Assembly: GCF_021533215.1 (NCBI RefSeq) | Contig: NZ_JAJNKA010000007.1 | Location: 1-64,000, forward strand | Reading direction: 5' to 3' | Length of the DNA stretch: 64,000 nucleotides | DNA from: Portibacter lacus | GTDB lineage: Bacteria; Bacteroidota; Bacteroidia; Chitinophagales; Saprospiraceae | Shown here: positions 27,706 to 37,811 of the stretch, in pieces | Layout: each line of letters begins with the position of its first letter | Position numbering within the stretch: the stretch's first letter is position 1 | Made by a program: the position numbers and the translations under genes | Notes under the pieces: generated by a model | Seen by the model: the letters and a program-made list of their open reading frames with translations, nothing else | Database searches by the model: none | What the model was told of the DNA's origin: nothing

Positions 27706-28462
27706 TTATCGCTACATTTTCCTTCTCCCACTTCTTGACAATGATATACCATAATACTACAGATACACCTAGAATGATTAATTTTTCAGTGCTCGTTATT
27801 CCATTCTTTATCAAGGCATTAAACATCATGATCTGAATAATTAAATGAAAACAAGCTCCGGCAATAATTGACTTGGTCGATTCCACCACTTGTCCGATTC
27901 CCCAGCTGCCTAAGATCATCATCGCTAGAAAGAATAGATTGTCGCCTAAGCTAGCTTTTGTTAAGAAAGTTAAATGCCACAGATACCAGACAGTACCGAT
28001 GATTAGATATTTTTGCCAAGAGCTTAATGAATTTAGTTCTTGCTGTAGATATCCTCGCCAACCATATTCCTCCATTATGCAGTAAAGCAAGGTGCTGATT
28101 ATTGCTATGAATCCATAGATATGTGAATTTAGACCATATTCGTTTCGCACGCCTATAATTGTCAAAATGATTATAGGAATGATTAACATGACCAAACTCT
28201 TAGATATAGACGTTCCGAAAAGCGTTATTTCTGATCTATTGCTTTTACGATAAAGCGACAATGCAATAACAGCACCAATGAAGACACCGCTGCCTTCGAG
28301 TAGAACCTTGATCATGATAGAAATCCAAGTTGGTAAGTTATCCAGTGAAGTTTCTATATTAAAAATATCAAATCGAAAAATATTCGAAATAATGGTTGCG
28401 ATGGTGAAGAAGATTAGGACTCTAATACATTTAACTTTATTTGGGACTTTTGTTTCTTGCAT
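27689..28462 (-). CDS. CPBP-family intramembrane protease
   Basis: A 257-residue polytopic membrane protein of the CAAX-prenyl-protease-like/bacteriocin-processing (CPBP, Abi) family. EEYGWRGYL provides the Glu-Glu-x3-Arg motif, and WHLTF plus HLIIQ provide the His residues that build the metal-free or metal-type intramembrane active site. Eight or so hydrophobic segments are visible. Such proteins can act in immunity to peptides or in membrane-protein processing; which applies is unknown. Confidence 0.87.
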   Translation of the reverse strand: MQETKVPNKVKCIRVLIFFTIATIISNIFRFDIFNIETSLDNLPTWISIMIKVLLEGSGVFIGAVIALSLYRKSNRSEITLFGTSISKSLVMLIIPIIILTIIGVRNEYGLNSHIYGFIAIISTLLYCIMEEYGWRGYLQQELNSLSSWQKYLIIGTVWYLWHLTFLTKASLGDNLFFLAMMILGSWGIGQVVESTKSIIAGACFHLIIQIMMFNALIKNGITSTEKLIILGVSVVLWYIIVKKWEKENVAITTSEL

Positions 28463-28635
28463 ATTATTAATAACGCAAAGAAAATGCTATGGTGCGGAAA
28501 AACACCTCCTTTATCTAATTAATCGACTAAGGGTATGCAAAAAAAGATAAATCGAAATGCAAAAGCTATAAGCATTGTGAAATAGCAATAGGAATCTATA
28601 AGTTTAAAAGATCGGACGACATTGAGATTGGTAAA

Positions 28636-30285
28636 TTAAATGATCTCCTTACTAAGTTGAATGGCATCTTTAATGTCGAAAAAGATGGAGTCTTTATTTA
28701 TTAAATCGAAGACGCCATTTTTCTCAAAATCTACTAATAAGTTACTGTTCACTCCTGATAGGATAATGTGAACTTTTCTTGCTTTATATGCGGCAATTAT
28801 TTCTTTTAAACTTTGATATCCTGTTGCATCGATCAAGGGAACATAACGCATTCTAATGATGATTGCTTTCGGTTTAATATTGGTATTCATCAAAGTTTCT
28901 TGAAATTGTCTAGCAGCGCCAAAAAATAGCGGTCCATTAATTTCATATAGTGTAACTCCTTTAGGTAGGTCGCTTATTTCTTCATCAAATAGGTTATCCT
29001 CATTTAAGTCTTCGATGGTATGAGTCTCCACATTCAGAGATTCGCTCATTCGCTTCATAAACATAAAACTAGAAAGAACGATGCCCACTTCTATCGCAAT
29101 CACTAGATCAAAGAATACCGTAAGAAAAAAAGTAGTTAAAAGGATAATGATATCCATTCTATTTCCCTTGAGCAAGGACTTGAACTGGCGCCATTCGCTC
29201 ATATTATAGGCCACAACCACTAAGATTCCAGCAAGGCAAGACATCGGAATCAGCTTAGCATACGGAGCAAATAAAAGCATAATAGAAACTAAAACGATGG
29301 CATGCACAATACCAGCAATCGGTGTTCTACCTCCATTTTTCACATTAGTTGCTGTTCTAGCAATAGCACCAGTTGCTGGAATTCCGCCGAAAAGTGCAGA
29401 TGCAATATTAGCTCCACCTTGAGCAATGAGTTCTATATTAGAACGGTGTTTTCCACCGATCATTCCATCAGAAACAACAGCTGAAAGCAATGATTCTATC
29501 GAGCCAAGTAAGGCGATGGCTAGCGCTGGACCCATTAATGACTTTATGGTTTCGAAATCAAAGGTAGGAAGTGATGGAAGACTTAGCTTATTTGGGATTT
29601 CTCCAAAGTTGGTTTCTATAGTATCCACAGGTATATCAAAGAAGTAAACTGCGAGTGTAGCCAGCAAAATGGCAACGATGGATCCAGGTAATTTTTTGGT
29701 GATTTTCTGAAAGTATATGGTCGTTATGACTGTCAAGACACTGATAATTATGGCATACCAATTCACATTGGCCGCTGACTCAAAGTATAACTTCCACTTT
29801 TCTACAAACTCGGCTGGTACATTTTTAATCTGAAGTCCTAAGAAATCATTGACCTGAGAGGAAAAGATAATGAGTGCGATTCCACTCGTGAAACCCACAA
29901 TCAAAGAATAGGGAATAAATTTTAACAAGTTTCCTAATCGCGCAAGACCAAAACCGATGATGATAAAACCTGCCATAAAAGTAGCAAGGGTTAATCCATT
30001 AACTCCGTATTCTTGCACAATACCATAAACGATCACAATAAACGCTCCTGTAGGTCCGCCGATCTGTACTCTACTACCTCCAAAAACAGAAATAACGACA
30101 CCCGCTATAATTGCTGTAATTAATCCTTTTTCTGGAGAAACACCAGAGGCAATTGCGAATGCTATCGCTAAAGGAAGTGCGACGATTCCTACGATTACTC
30201 CTGAAGATATGTCTTTTGAAATTTGCTTTTTGCTTATCCCTGCTTTTAGTAACGTAAAAAGTTTTGGGATGAACTCTTTATTCAT
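28636..30285 (-). CDS. SulP-family anion transporter with STAS domain
   Basis: A 549-residue inner-membrane transporter. The core has about 12-14 hydrophobic segments, with SGVIVGIVALPLAIAFAIAS and GGSRVQIGGPTGAFIVIV being signature sequences of the SLC26/SulP fold. Residues about 435-545 form a cytoplasmic STAS domain (YEINGPLFFGAARQF, RMRYVPLIDATG). Members carry sulfate, bicarbonate or dicarboxylates; the substrate here is not set by sequence. It is monocistronic, with its own promoter-like site. Confidence 0.92.
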   Translation of the reverse strand: MNKEFIPKLFTLLKAGISKKQISKDISSGVIVGIVALPLAIAFAIASGVSPEKGLITAIIAGVVISVFGGSRVQIGGPTGAFIVIVYGIVQEYGVNGLTLATFMAGFIIIGFGLARLGNLLKFIPYSLIVGFTSGIALIIFSSQVNDFLGLQIKNVPAEFVEKWKLYFESAANVNWYAIIISVLTVITTIYFQKITKKLPGSIVAILLATLAVYFFDIPVDTIETNFGEIPNKLSLPSLPTFDFETIKSLMGPALAIALLGSIESLLSAVVSDGMIGGKHRSNIELIAQGGANIASALFGGIPATGAIARTATNVKNGGRTPIAGIVHAIVLVSIMLLFAPYAKLIPMSCLAGILVVVAYNMSEWRQFKSLLKGNRMDIIILLTTFFLTVFFDLVIAIEVGIVLSSFMFMKRMSESLNVETHTIEDLNEDNLFDEEISDLPKGVTLYEINGPLFFGAARQFQETLMNTNIKPKAIIIRMRYVPLIDATGYQSLKEIIAAYKARKVHIILSGVNSNLLVDFEKNGVFDLINKDSIFFDIKDAIQLSKEII

Positions 30286-30320
30286 TATCAGTTTTTAAGA
30301 TGCAATGGCATTCATGGTGT

Positions 30321-30362
30321 TAGTGATCACTAGTTTTCTATTGATCGATAATTGCAAAATTA
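30321..30362 (-). promoter_or_regulatory. SulP promoter and possible operator
   Basis: On the minus strand TAATTTTG (30355-30362) matches the TAnnTTTG -7 box, and a perfect 12-base palindrome TAGTGATCACTA (30321-30332) lies downstream in the expected leader of the SulP gene, a good place for a repressor. No clear -33 TTTG is visible. Confidence 0.35.
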
Positions 30363-30452
30363 GTATTTTAATTGAGTAGATAGCTTATATCTCTTATTAA
30401 TAATTGAAATTATTTATTCAACTGAAATGTGAGATTATACATTCTAAAAACA

Positions 30453-31895
30453 TTAAGGAACAACCGTGATGATTACTCTTTGATACCTGGTTAATTGTGG
30501 TAAGCCATTATCTTTTACTTCACAAATAATATGAATCGTTGTTTCTTTATTAATTTCTGTGGGAAGTAAAAGAGATGCGTTAATCGAATCAGCTTGAGAA
30601 AGCTTAATGTCGCCATCATAATGATCTGCTTCATGATATCTCCACCAAGTGTAAGTCAGAGCATCTCCATCTGGATCAAAACTACCTTCAGCGCTTAATT
30701 CTATTTTGCTTCCTGGCTTAGCGGTTATATTTGAGGCATTGTTAAGTCTAACCACAGGCGGATGATTGGCTTCTTCGTAGGATAGGATACACCAGTCGGC
30801 TCTAGATGCGAAATCATTTTGCAGGACATCTGCCCATCTTGTAATTTGTCTGAAATATTCATTCATTAATGGAGTTTGGTCTGGATAGGTATTACGCATA
30901 TAGTTTCTCCCCCAGGCTGTTCCTGTGTACCAACGACCGGGTGGATATTTATAATTTGCTTTTGGAACGGGATCAAGGTAAGTGTTCTCTCGAACATGGA
31001 CATAACGACCACCCCACCCGCCATAATCAGGTGATTCATTGCTTCGAAGTCCCGTATTGATTAAGTGGATAAATGCGGGAGAATCTCCTTCTGATCTGAA
31101 ATCACCTTTGTTTTTATATTCACCTTTATTAAATCCTCTATTGTCATCTTTTTCATGAGCTTTGTAAAGTGCACCTAATGCGCCATGATTTTCTAAGATA
31201 TTCGATTTCATCCAGTCACTTCTAAAGTAATTTACTTTGTCTTCAGGCATCACTTTGTCCCATTGGTAGGCGATGGCCCAGAATTGGTCGCAGACGATGG
31301 TTGGAATATTATACTTTCCCCAATGTGGTCGAATATAGGACTGATATGTAGAATCTTGCTCCCAGATAAAGAAAAAACGAAGTTTGCTAGCTACGTTTTC
31401 CATCTTTTCTGGATGTGTTTCTTGTATCGTTTTTAATGCTCGTGCAATGGTATTCGTACCTCCCCAAGCTTGTAGCCAGATCGGTCTGCTGTCGGATTCA
31501 TCCATCAGGACTTTAGCAATGTGCTGTGAGCCAGGAGTGATCGAATCCATTTCTCCTTCAGTGGCAACATTCCCCAGAAAGGAAACCGATGCTAGGTATT
31601 CTGGCGATGGATATTCTTTACTATGTTTGATTAGATTCGGATAAACTTCAGCATAAGCATCTAACCAATCATCACCTGCCCATCGGTGTCCGTGCCAATG
31701 GTATTGTGAACTGGAGGTTACGATGCCTTCTATATCCCATTCATTGGCATATAATAAAAAGCGAACCATAGAACATTCATCGTCTATTTCTCCATCAGAA
31801 GTAACAATTACGCGTGTTTTCGATACCTCGGTCTGTGTAAAGGATCTTCCTGCAAAAACGAGGAATACGATGAAAAGGATAAATTGTTTTTGCAT
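30453..31895 (-). CDS. DUF1593 (nucleoside-hydrolase-like) secreted protein 1
   Basis: A 480-residue protein with a signal peptide (FAGRSFTQ). The N-terminal 330 residues are the nucleoside-hydrolase-like domain of the Sde182/DUF1593 family. Its metal site region reads TSDGEIDDECS instead of the DxDxGxDPDD seen in its neighbours, and later motifs are WLQAWGGTNTIARAL and GDSPAFIHLINTG. The C-terminal 100 residues are an Ig/PKD-like domain (SFDPDGDALTYTWWRY). It is one of three tandem paralogues, probably periplasmic or extracellular, acting on a carbohydrate; the reaction is not established. Confidence 0.85.
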   Translation of the reverse strand: MQKQFILFIVFLVFAGRSFTQTEVSKTRVIVTSDGEIDDECSMVRFLLYANEWDIEGIVTSSSQYHWHGHRWAGDDWLDAYAEVYPNLIKHSKEYPSPEYLASVSFLGNVATEGEMDSITPGSQHIAKVLMDESDSRPIWLQAWGGTNTIARALKTIQETHPEKMENVASKLRFFFIWEQDSTYQSYIRPHWGKYNIPTIVCDQFWAIAYQWDKVMPEDKVNYFRSDWMKSNILENHGALGALYKAHEKDDNRGFNKGEYKNKGDFRSEGDSPAFIHLINTGLRSNESPDYGGWGGRYVHVRENTYLDPVPKANYKYPPGRWYTGTAWGRNYMRNTYPDQTPLMNEYFRQITRWADVLQNDFASRADWCILSYEEANHPPVVRLNNASNITAKPGSKIELSAEGSFDPDGDALTYTWWRYHEADHYDGDIKLSQADSINASLLLPTEINKETTIHIICEVKDNGLPQLTRYQRVIITVVP

Positions 31896-31936
31896 TTTAA
31901 TAGGTTGTCTGTTATTTAATTTTTTTTAGGTCAATG

Positions 31937-33226
31937 TTAGAGCCATGTCCAACGAATTGCCCAATCCAATAATATTGCATTTCTCCATTTTAAGACGGTC
32001 TTTGCACCTTGCCATCCATTGTCAAATAATGATGGGTCAGTTAGATCAGAATACCAATTAGGTCCTAGGTGATAGTCTGAATCTTTTGATTCTCCTGGCC
32101 AAGTATTTTCTACTATTAATTGACCACTTGTTTCTGGAAAGCCTTCTATTTCTGAGGTTATCTCATAAGTGAGTGTTTCTGCTTTCTTGGGAGCATACCT
32201 AATGCCATATTTTCCATTTCCTAGATAAAATCCTGGCCATATTTGTTTACCTACACCAGCGTGCACTGTCATCCTAAAGCAAGCAGAATCAGGTGAAATA
32301 TTAATCTCCGGTCCAGATAGATGGTATTCTACGATTGAATAAACGGAGACGGTATCGGATAGCGTGGTTTTTTCGTTAAAAATATAGCGAGGGCTTTGAT
32401 GAATTTGTTCAAAGCTTCCGCCCCAGCTCTCACTTAATGGATTATCCAATTCTCCATTCATTACATACAATAGAGATGGCGTATCTCCCATTTTAATATG
32501 ACCTTTGTAATAGTTTTTAAATGCCTTTCCCATGTTTCCGGCCTCATTCACAAAATGGTCGTAGTAGTTCTCATTTTTTAGGCTATCTGGTGCTATGGAA
32601 TTAGAAAAGAATCCGCGATAAGTTGCATTGGCTTCAATCATCCAGAGGTCGGGAAAGTTTTCGACTAAATAGGCATAACTGTTGGTGCTCCATTTTTTAT
32701 TGGGACCTCCTATCCAATAAACTTTAATAGCATCTTTTATTTCTGGTGCATCATGAAGTGCTTGAGCAAGATCATCTAGCCCGCCCCAAACCAGAACCCA
32801 AAGTGGTTGTGAACTTTCTTTTTTAGCACATTGTATAATCCACTCAGAACCTTCGGTTTTAGACTGGTAGCCTCGATATGATGCAGTCCCTCTTCTACCC
32901 TGTTTACTAATTGATCTTAGGTATTCAGGTGTTGGAAAATCGGATGCATGTTTTCGTAAACTTGGTAAATCCTTTTCATATAAATCTATCATTTCTATTA
33001 TATCTTCCTTTGCGCCCTTGCCGTAGGACGGTGAAGAAATAAGCCCTTCTGTTTCGAAAATGTTACTGTACATTAAAAAATGAATCAAAGACTGATTGTC
33101 ATCTGGATCTGTTCCACCAATGTCAGTGCTGATTAGGATTCTTGGCTTTAAGTTGAGTGAGTTCTTATCGTTCTGAATACAAGACATGATAATAAATATG
33201 AACCCAACTAGTATTAATCTAGTCAT
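31937..33226 (-). CDS. DUF1593 (nucleoside-hydrolase-like) lipoprotein 2
   Basis: A 429-residue predicted lipoprotein (IIMSC, Cys16). The nucleoside-hydrolase-like domain carries ISTDIGGTDPDDNQSLIHFL (calcium-site Asp cluster), WVLVWGGLDDLAQAL and GDTPSLLYVMNGELDNP. Its C-terminal beta-rich region differs from the PKD-like tails of the two flanking paralogues and contains KIWPGFYLGNGKYG-like sequence. It lies 17 bases downstream of the third paralogue's stop, so the genes are probably co-transcribed. A TAACATTGACC motif follows its stop, ahead of paralogue 1. Confidence 0.85.
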   Translation of the reverse strand: MTRLILVGFIFIIMSCIQNDKNSLNLKPRILISTDIGGTDPDDNQSLIHFLMYSNIFETEGLISSPSYGKGAKEDIIEMIDLYEKDLPSLRKHASDFPTPEYLRSISKQGRRGTASYRGYQSKTEGSEWIIQCAKKESSQPLWVLVWGGLDDLAQALHDAPEIKDAIKVYWIGGPNKKWSTNSYAYLVENFPDLWMIEANATYRGFFSNSIAPDSLKNENYYDHFVNEAGNMGKAFKNYYKGHIKMGDTPSLLYVMNGELDNPLSESWGGSFEQIHQSPRYIFNEKTTLSDTVSVYSIVEYHLSGPEINISPDSACFRMTVHAGVGKQIWPGFYLGNGKYGIRYAPKKAETLTYEITSEIEGFPETSGQLIVENTWPGESKDSDYHLGPNWYSDLTDPSLFDNGWQGAKTVLKWRNAILLDWAIRWTWL

Positions 33227-33243
33227 ATTAGGAAGCGTATTTA

Positions 33244-34764
33244 TTAAGGCAATATGGTTACAATAACTCTTTTATATCTTGTTAATCGCGGTTGACCTCG
33301 ATCTGTTATTTTTACTATAAAGTGAGCCGTTTCTTTCTGATCTACTTTAGGAGCAGTGAAATATGCCATATGAACATTTTCAGCACCATTAACTTTGATT
33401 TCGTTTTTATAGGTACCTGCTTCAGGATAGTTAAACCAAAGAAAACTAAAACTATCACCATCAGGATCAGTGGTGTTAAACGCGTCTAACGTGAAGCCTT
33501 TTCCCGATTTAACGGTGAGATGATCATCGTGCATTAATGCTGGAACGGGAGGATGATTCGCTTCTTCAAAAGATTTAAAACACCAATCGATTCGTGCGGC
33601 GAAATCGTTTTGGAAATCGTCTCTCCATCGCCACAATGTTACTTTATCATTTTCAAATGTTATAGAATCGCGTTTGAAGTTTCTACCATAATCACTATGC
33701 ACATAAGGTGTATATTTATCTGTAGCATTCGTCCAAATTGCTCTTGTTTCTGGTGCAATATTTACTCTAGAATTACCGCTTTTAGTTTTCGAGAAGTCGG
33801 GTTTGTATAATTCATATCGACCGCCCCATCCTCCCCATTCTGGGTGTTCTGATGCGTTCAGTCCATTCGGAATTAACGATAGAAATGCAGGAGTATCACC
33901 TTCGACTCCCCAAGCCACATCTGGGTAAATGGCTCCAAGTGGACCGTGATTCTGCTGAATATTTTCTGCGATCCATGTGTTGCTAATCGTGGTATTGTCT
34001 ATGTTTTTCACATAAGTATTAATACCCGTCCAGGTGGCACTTCCGTAGTGATCTCCAGGACTTACGATGTAAAAAAGGTTTGGAAAATTATCTCTAATCC
34101 AAATTCCACTATCATCTTGGTCAGATATCGTGTATACTCTAATTTTAGAAATCAGCCTGCTTGCTTCGCTTGCTGATTTACTTGCCTTGATTTTATGTAA
34201 GGCTTGTGCAAGCGTGTTAACTCCTCCCCAGGTAGAAATCCATAATGGGCGTTCATCTTCCTCTTCTAGTACTTTTATAATCCAATCTGATCCTTCAGAA
34301 TCCATACCCTCTCCCACTCCAGACATACCGTATTTAGGAAGCCCAACTTTGATTAGACTTGATAAAGTTTTCGCATCAGGAAAACCGGATTCATGTTTAA
34401 GTAGATTGGGTTGGATCTCAGCATAGGCATCGATAACTTTTTCTATGGATTCAGGATGGACATCAGAAGTAAGCCAACAAGAAGTTGTTGCAATTATTCC
34501 CTTAATATCGATCTGGTTCGAATACAATAATAATCTAACTAATGATTGGGTATCGTCAGGATCTGCTTCTATATCTGTAAGAATGATTACCCTGTCTTTA
34601 GAAAAGGGTTGAGCAATAATTGCTTGAGTATAAAAAGTAAGTACCAACGTTAGACCTAATAAAAAATTTCTAGTGTTGACTGTGAATACTGAATGTTTCC
34701 AATTCTTAATAACGAGAATTGTGTTTAGTCTTTCTGTGATCATGTTTGTTTTGTAATATTTCAC
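33244..34764 (-). CDS. DUF1593 (nucleoside-hydrolase-like) secreted protein 3
   Basis: A 506-residue protein, first in transcription order of the tandem trio. About 30 residues precede a signal-like segment (FLLGLTLVLTFYTQAIIAQ), so the true start may be at the second Met (34743) or later. ILTDIEADPDDTQSLVRLLL is the metal-site motif, with WISTWGGVNTLAQALHKI and GDTPAFLSLIPNGLNASE after it. An Ig/PKD-like C-terminus (NTTDPDGDSFSFLWFNYP) matches paralogue 1. It probably hydrolyses a glycosidic bond outside the cytoplasm. Confidence 0.85.
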   Translation of the reverse strand: MKYYKTNMITERLNTILVIKNWKHSVFTVNTRNFLLGLTLVLTFYTQAIIAQPFSKDRVIILTDIEADPDDTQSLVRLLLYSNQIDIKGIIATTSCWLTSDVHPESIEKVIDAYAEIQPNLLKHESGFPDAKTLSSLIKVGLPKYGMSGVGEGMDSEGSDWIIKVLEEEDERPLWISTWGGVNTLAQALHKIKASKSASEASRLISKIRVYTISDQDDSGIWIRDNFPNLFYIVSPGDHYGSATWTGINTYVKNIDNTTISNTWIAENIQQNHGPLGAIYPDVAWGVEGDTPAFLSLIPNGLNASEHPEWGGWGGRYELYKPDFSKTKSGNSRVNIAPETRAIWTNATDKYTPYVHSDYGRNFKRDSITFENDKVTLWRWRDDFQNDFAARIDWCFKSFEEANHPPVPALMHDDHLTVKSGKGFTLDAFNTTDPDGDSFSFLWFNYPEAGTYKNEIKVNGAENVHMAYFTAPKVDQKETAHFIVKITDRGQPRLTRYKRVIVTILP

Positions 34765-35278
34765 GTAATAATTTATCCATATAAAATATAGACTTTAATA
34801 AAAGTGAAGTAAGTGACATTCAGTTATCGGAAAGATAGTTAATTGTTTTAGAGGTTGCAAGTCTTTTTTTAGGTGAGTTCGAAAGCTAAGTTGCATTAGA
34901 ATAGAGTAAGCAATGGAAATTCTAAATCTGGATCGATAAAAATGAATGTTCTATGTGGCTGACCATTAAAACATTGACCTAGAAAAATGAAAGAATCTTC
35001 GTCAAGGAAATTGCTGTCATTCAAAGTTTAAAGATTTATCCGCATGGTTAAAGTCTTGTATGTGTAATTTGATGAGTACATTAAGAAACAACCGTGATCG
35101 TAGGTTTAATAATATGCTTTATGTGATTTTTAAGAAAACGTAAACAGAGGTTTTTGACCAGATAAACCAAGGACTATTTAAACTTCATCTTATTAGAAAT
35201 CAATGAATTTCAGAAGTAGAATGTGGAATCAAGCTTATATTTTATATCTTAACTAAACTAATGGATATATTTATAGAA
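34765..35278. other. Intergenic, nothing recognised
   Basis: This divergent gap between the DUF1593 trio and the GH32 side has no supported gene. The only pattern noticed is AAAACATTGACCTA at 34968-34981, one of the recurring ACATTGACC motifs. Promoters for both sides are expected here, but no convincing -7/-33 pair was seen. Confidence 0.5.
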
Positions 35279-35548
35279 ATGAGGAAGATTAATAATCTCT
35301 TTATAATAGTTATAGTTGGACTTTGCTTATTTTCTTGTTCGAAGGGTCGTGAAAATATGATGTTTCGTCAACATAAATATTTAATCCCTGCTATTTCTTG
35401 GGCAACTGATATAATAAAACGCTTCGCTTTTAATAGAACGGAAAATTTGAATGCTCTCTTTCTAGATTGTAAGACAACAATATTCAAAAAAGCAATAATT
35501 GATGTAGGCTTTTTGGCACAAAAAAAATATGGACGCTCAACAACTTGA
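35279..35548 (+). CDS. Possible short or broken lipoprotein
   Basis: The N-terminus from the ATG at 35279 is a good lipoprotein signal (NLFIIVIVGLCLFSCSKG). The remaining 65 residues resemble no family and look less protein-like (FNRTENLNALFLDCKTTIF), so this may be the 5' end of a gene that lost its body by frameshift or deletion. It is 63 bases upstream of the GH32 gene and may share its transcript. Confidence 0.3.
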   Translation: MRKINNLFIIVIVGLCLFSCSKGRENMMFRQHKYLIPAISWATDIIKRFAFNRTENLNALFLDCKTTIFKKAIIDVGFLAQKKYGRSTT

Positions 35549-35611
35549 CTGCTAGCTAGTGAAATTGAGAATGATCTAAAATTATAATGAGAAATATAAA
35601 AAAAATAAATA

Positions 35612-37618
35612 ATGAAATACAACATTTTAAAAATAGTAGTTTGTTCACTTGTTATTTCGTTGTGGAGCTGTAAAGATAATACTAAAGACTTAACTACAAG
35701 CGAAAAATATTACACCGAACAACATCGTCCTCAATTTCATTTTTCTCCAGAAGAAAATTGGATGAATGATCCGAATGGAATGGTATATTATGAAGGCGAA
35801 TACCACCTTTTCTATCAATATTATCCTGATTCTACTGTATGGGGCCCAATGCATTGGGGGCACGCTATTAGTGAGGATTTAGTGCATTGGGAACATCTGC
35901 CAATTGCTCTTTTTCCAGATGAGCATGGACTAATATTTAGCGGAAGTGCAGTGGTGGATTGGGATAATACCACTGGATTTGGAGTGGAAGGTAATCCTCC
36001 ACTAGTTGCTATTTTTAGTTATCACGATATGGAAGGTGAGCGTTCAGGAAGAGATGACTATCAAACACAAGGTATTGCTTATAGCAATGATAAAGGAAGG
36101 TCTTGGACAAAATACGAAGGTAATCCAGTAATAGGAAATCCTGGAGTTAGAGATTTCAGAGACCCAAAAGTGATCTGGCATAAGGATAGCAAACAATGGA
36201 TAATGGCTGTTGCGGCTTTAGATCATCTAAAATTTTATGGCTCACCAAATTTAAAGGACTGGACATATTTAAGTGAGTTTGGAAAAGAGCTGGGCAGCCA
36301 CGATGGTGTTTGGGAATGTCCAGATTTATTTCCAATGAAATCAGATAATGGAAAGGAATACTGGGTATTAATTGAGAATATGAACCCAGGAAATCCGAAT
36401 GGTGGGTCTGGAACTCAATATTTTATTGGACAATTTGATGGTGTTCAATTTACGGTAGATGAACAGTTTATGAAGTTGTTGGCACACGAAGATGCTATTG
36501 TACCAGAAGGAGTTGTGTTTGAATCATTTGAAAATGGTTACGAAAATTGGACTATCGAAGGAGATGCATTTGGCGAAAGCACAGCAAATGGAAGTTTGGG
36601 AAGTCAGATGGAAGTTAGTGGATTTACTGGAAAAAGATTGGCTAATTCGTTTGTTGGAGGTGATCAAGCCACAGGTAAAATTAAATCAAAGCCATTCACC
36701 GTTTCGAATAAAGCCATTAATTTTTTAATAGGTGGTGGTAATCATCGAGGAAGAACTTATATCAGTTTGTTAATCGATGGAAACGTTGTTAGACAAACAG
36801 AGGGCAAGAATAGTGAACAATTGTTATGGACTGGATGGGATGTAACAGCTTATATAGGCCAGGAAGCCCAGATTGAAATAGTTGATCAGTATGAAGGCAG
36901 CTGGGGACATATCCTAATTGATGAAATCACATTTGCAGATCAAGTCGCCTCAGCCGCGAGATCAGGTTCAGTTTGGCTAGATGCAGGGAGAGACAATTAC
37001 GCAGGAGTTACATGGTCAGATGTTCCAGAATCAGATGGACGTAGAATATTTTTAGGATGGTTAAGCAATTGGTCATATGCGCAAGTTGTGCCTACTGAGA
37101 AATGGAGAAGTGCCATGACCATACCTTGGAGTTTGTCTATCAATCATGTTGATGGAATTCCTCGACTTGTAGGTGAACCAATTAAAGAATTAGAGCGACT
37201 TGCTGCGGATGAATGGAAAATTGTAGAAGATATTGCTAAGGTTCCTGAAAGTGGTATATATGAAATTAAGGGCACTTCAGCCCAGTTGGATGGATTTTCA
37301 ATTTCGTTAAGCAATAGTGTGGATGAGCAAGTAGTATTTTCTTATAAAGACGGTAACTTTTCATTTGATAGAAGCAAATCAGGGGACACAAGTTTTTCGC
37401 CAGATTTTGCTGGTATACCAACAACCGAAAGGATATCGAAGAATGACGTGGTATCTATGCATGCATATATTGATCATTCATCTATAGAGATTTTCTTGGA
37501 TAATGGACAAAATGTATTTACAGAGCTATTCTTTCCTTCTTCTTTATATACAGAGATAGAAATAAAAGGTTTAAGTGAATTAAAAATTAGAGAGCTAAAC
37601 AATATATGGAGACAATAA
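35612..37618 (+). CDS. GH32 fructan/sucrose hydrolase with inserted domain
   Basis: A 668-residue lipoprotein (LWSC, Cys20). The GH32 five-blade propeller is marked by WMNDPNG (nucleophile Asp), FRDPKV (transition-state Asp) and ECPDLF (acid/base Glu), and family features such as HWGHAISEDLVHWEHLP and FSGSAV. Such enzymes hydrolyse levan, inulin or sucrose. An extra beta-sandwich of about 150 residues (SFENGYENWTIEG to GHILIDEITFAD) interrupts the enzyme after the acid/base region, before the propeller resumes at LDAGRDNYAGVTW. A C-terminal beta-sandwich ends the protein. No SusC/SusD pair is adjacent, which is unusual for a fructan locus. Confidence 0.93.
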   Translation: MKYNILKIVVCSLVISLWSCKDNTKDLTTSEKYYTEQHRPQFHFSPEENWMNDPNGMVYYEGEYHLFYQYYPDSTVWGPMHWGHAISEDLVHWEHLPIALFPDEHGLIFSGSAVVDWDNTTGFGVEGNPPLVAIFSYHDMEGERSGRDDYQTQGIAYSNDKGRSWTKYEGNPVIGNPGVRDFRDPKVIWHKDSKQWIMAVAALDHLKFYGSPNLKDWTYLSEFGKELGSHDGVWECPDLFPMKSDNGKEYWVLIENMNPGNPNGGSGTQYFIGQFDGVQFTVDEQFMKLLAHEDAIVPEGVVFESFENGYENWTIEGDAFGESTANGSLGSQMEVSGFTGKRLANSFVGGDQATGKIKSKPFTVSNKAINFLIGGGNHRGRTYISLLIDGNVVRQTEGKNSEQLLWTGWDVTAYIGQEAQIEIVDQYEGSWGHILIDEITFADQVASAARSGSVWLDAGRDNYAGVTWSDVPESDGRRIFLGWLSNWSYAQVVPTEKWRSAMTIPWSLSINHVDGIPRLVGEPIKELERLAADEWKIVEDIAKVPESGIYEIKGTSAQLDGFSISLSNSVDEQVVFSYKDGNFSFDRSKSGDTSFSPDFAGIPTTERISKNDVVSMHAYIDHSSIEIFLDNGQNVFTELFFPSSLYTEIEIKGLSELKIRELNNIWRQ

Positions 37619-37811
37619 AAAAATAATAAGCAGTTCTAGGGTGTTCTCCTTTTCATTTCAACTACATTTTTTGTTTTTAACGATCTGTTCTTTACTTAAA
37701 GGGACAAATCGATTTTTTTAAACGGATATAATATAGTTTTGTAAAGTTGATTTTAATCAAAAGATGAAGATTATAACTTAAAACAGGAATGATTTAATGA
37801 GCCTAGAAATT

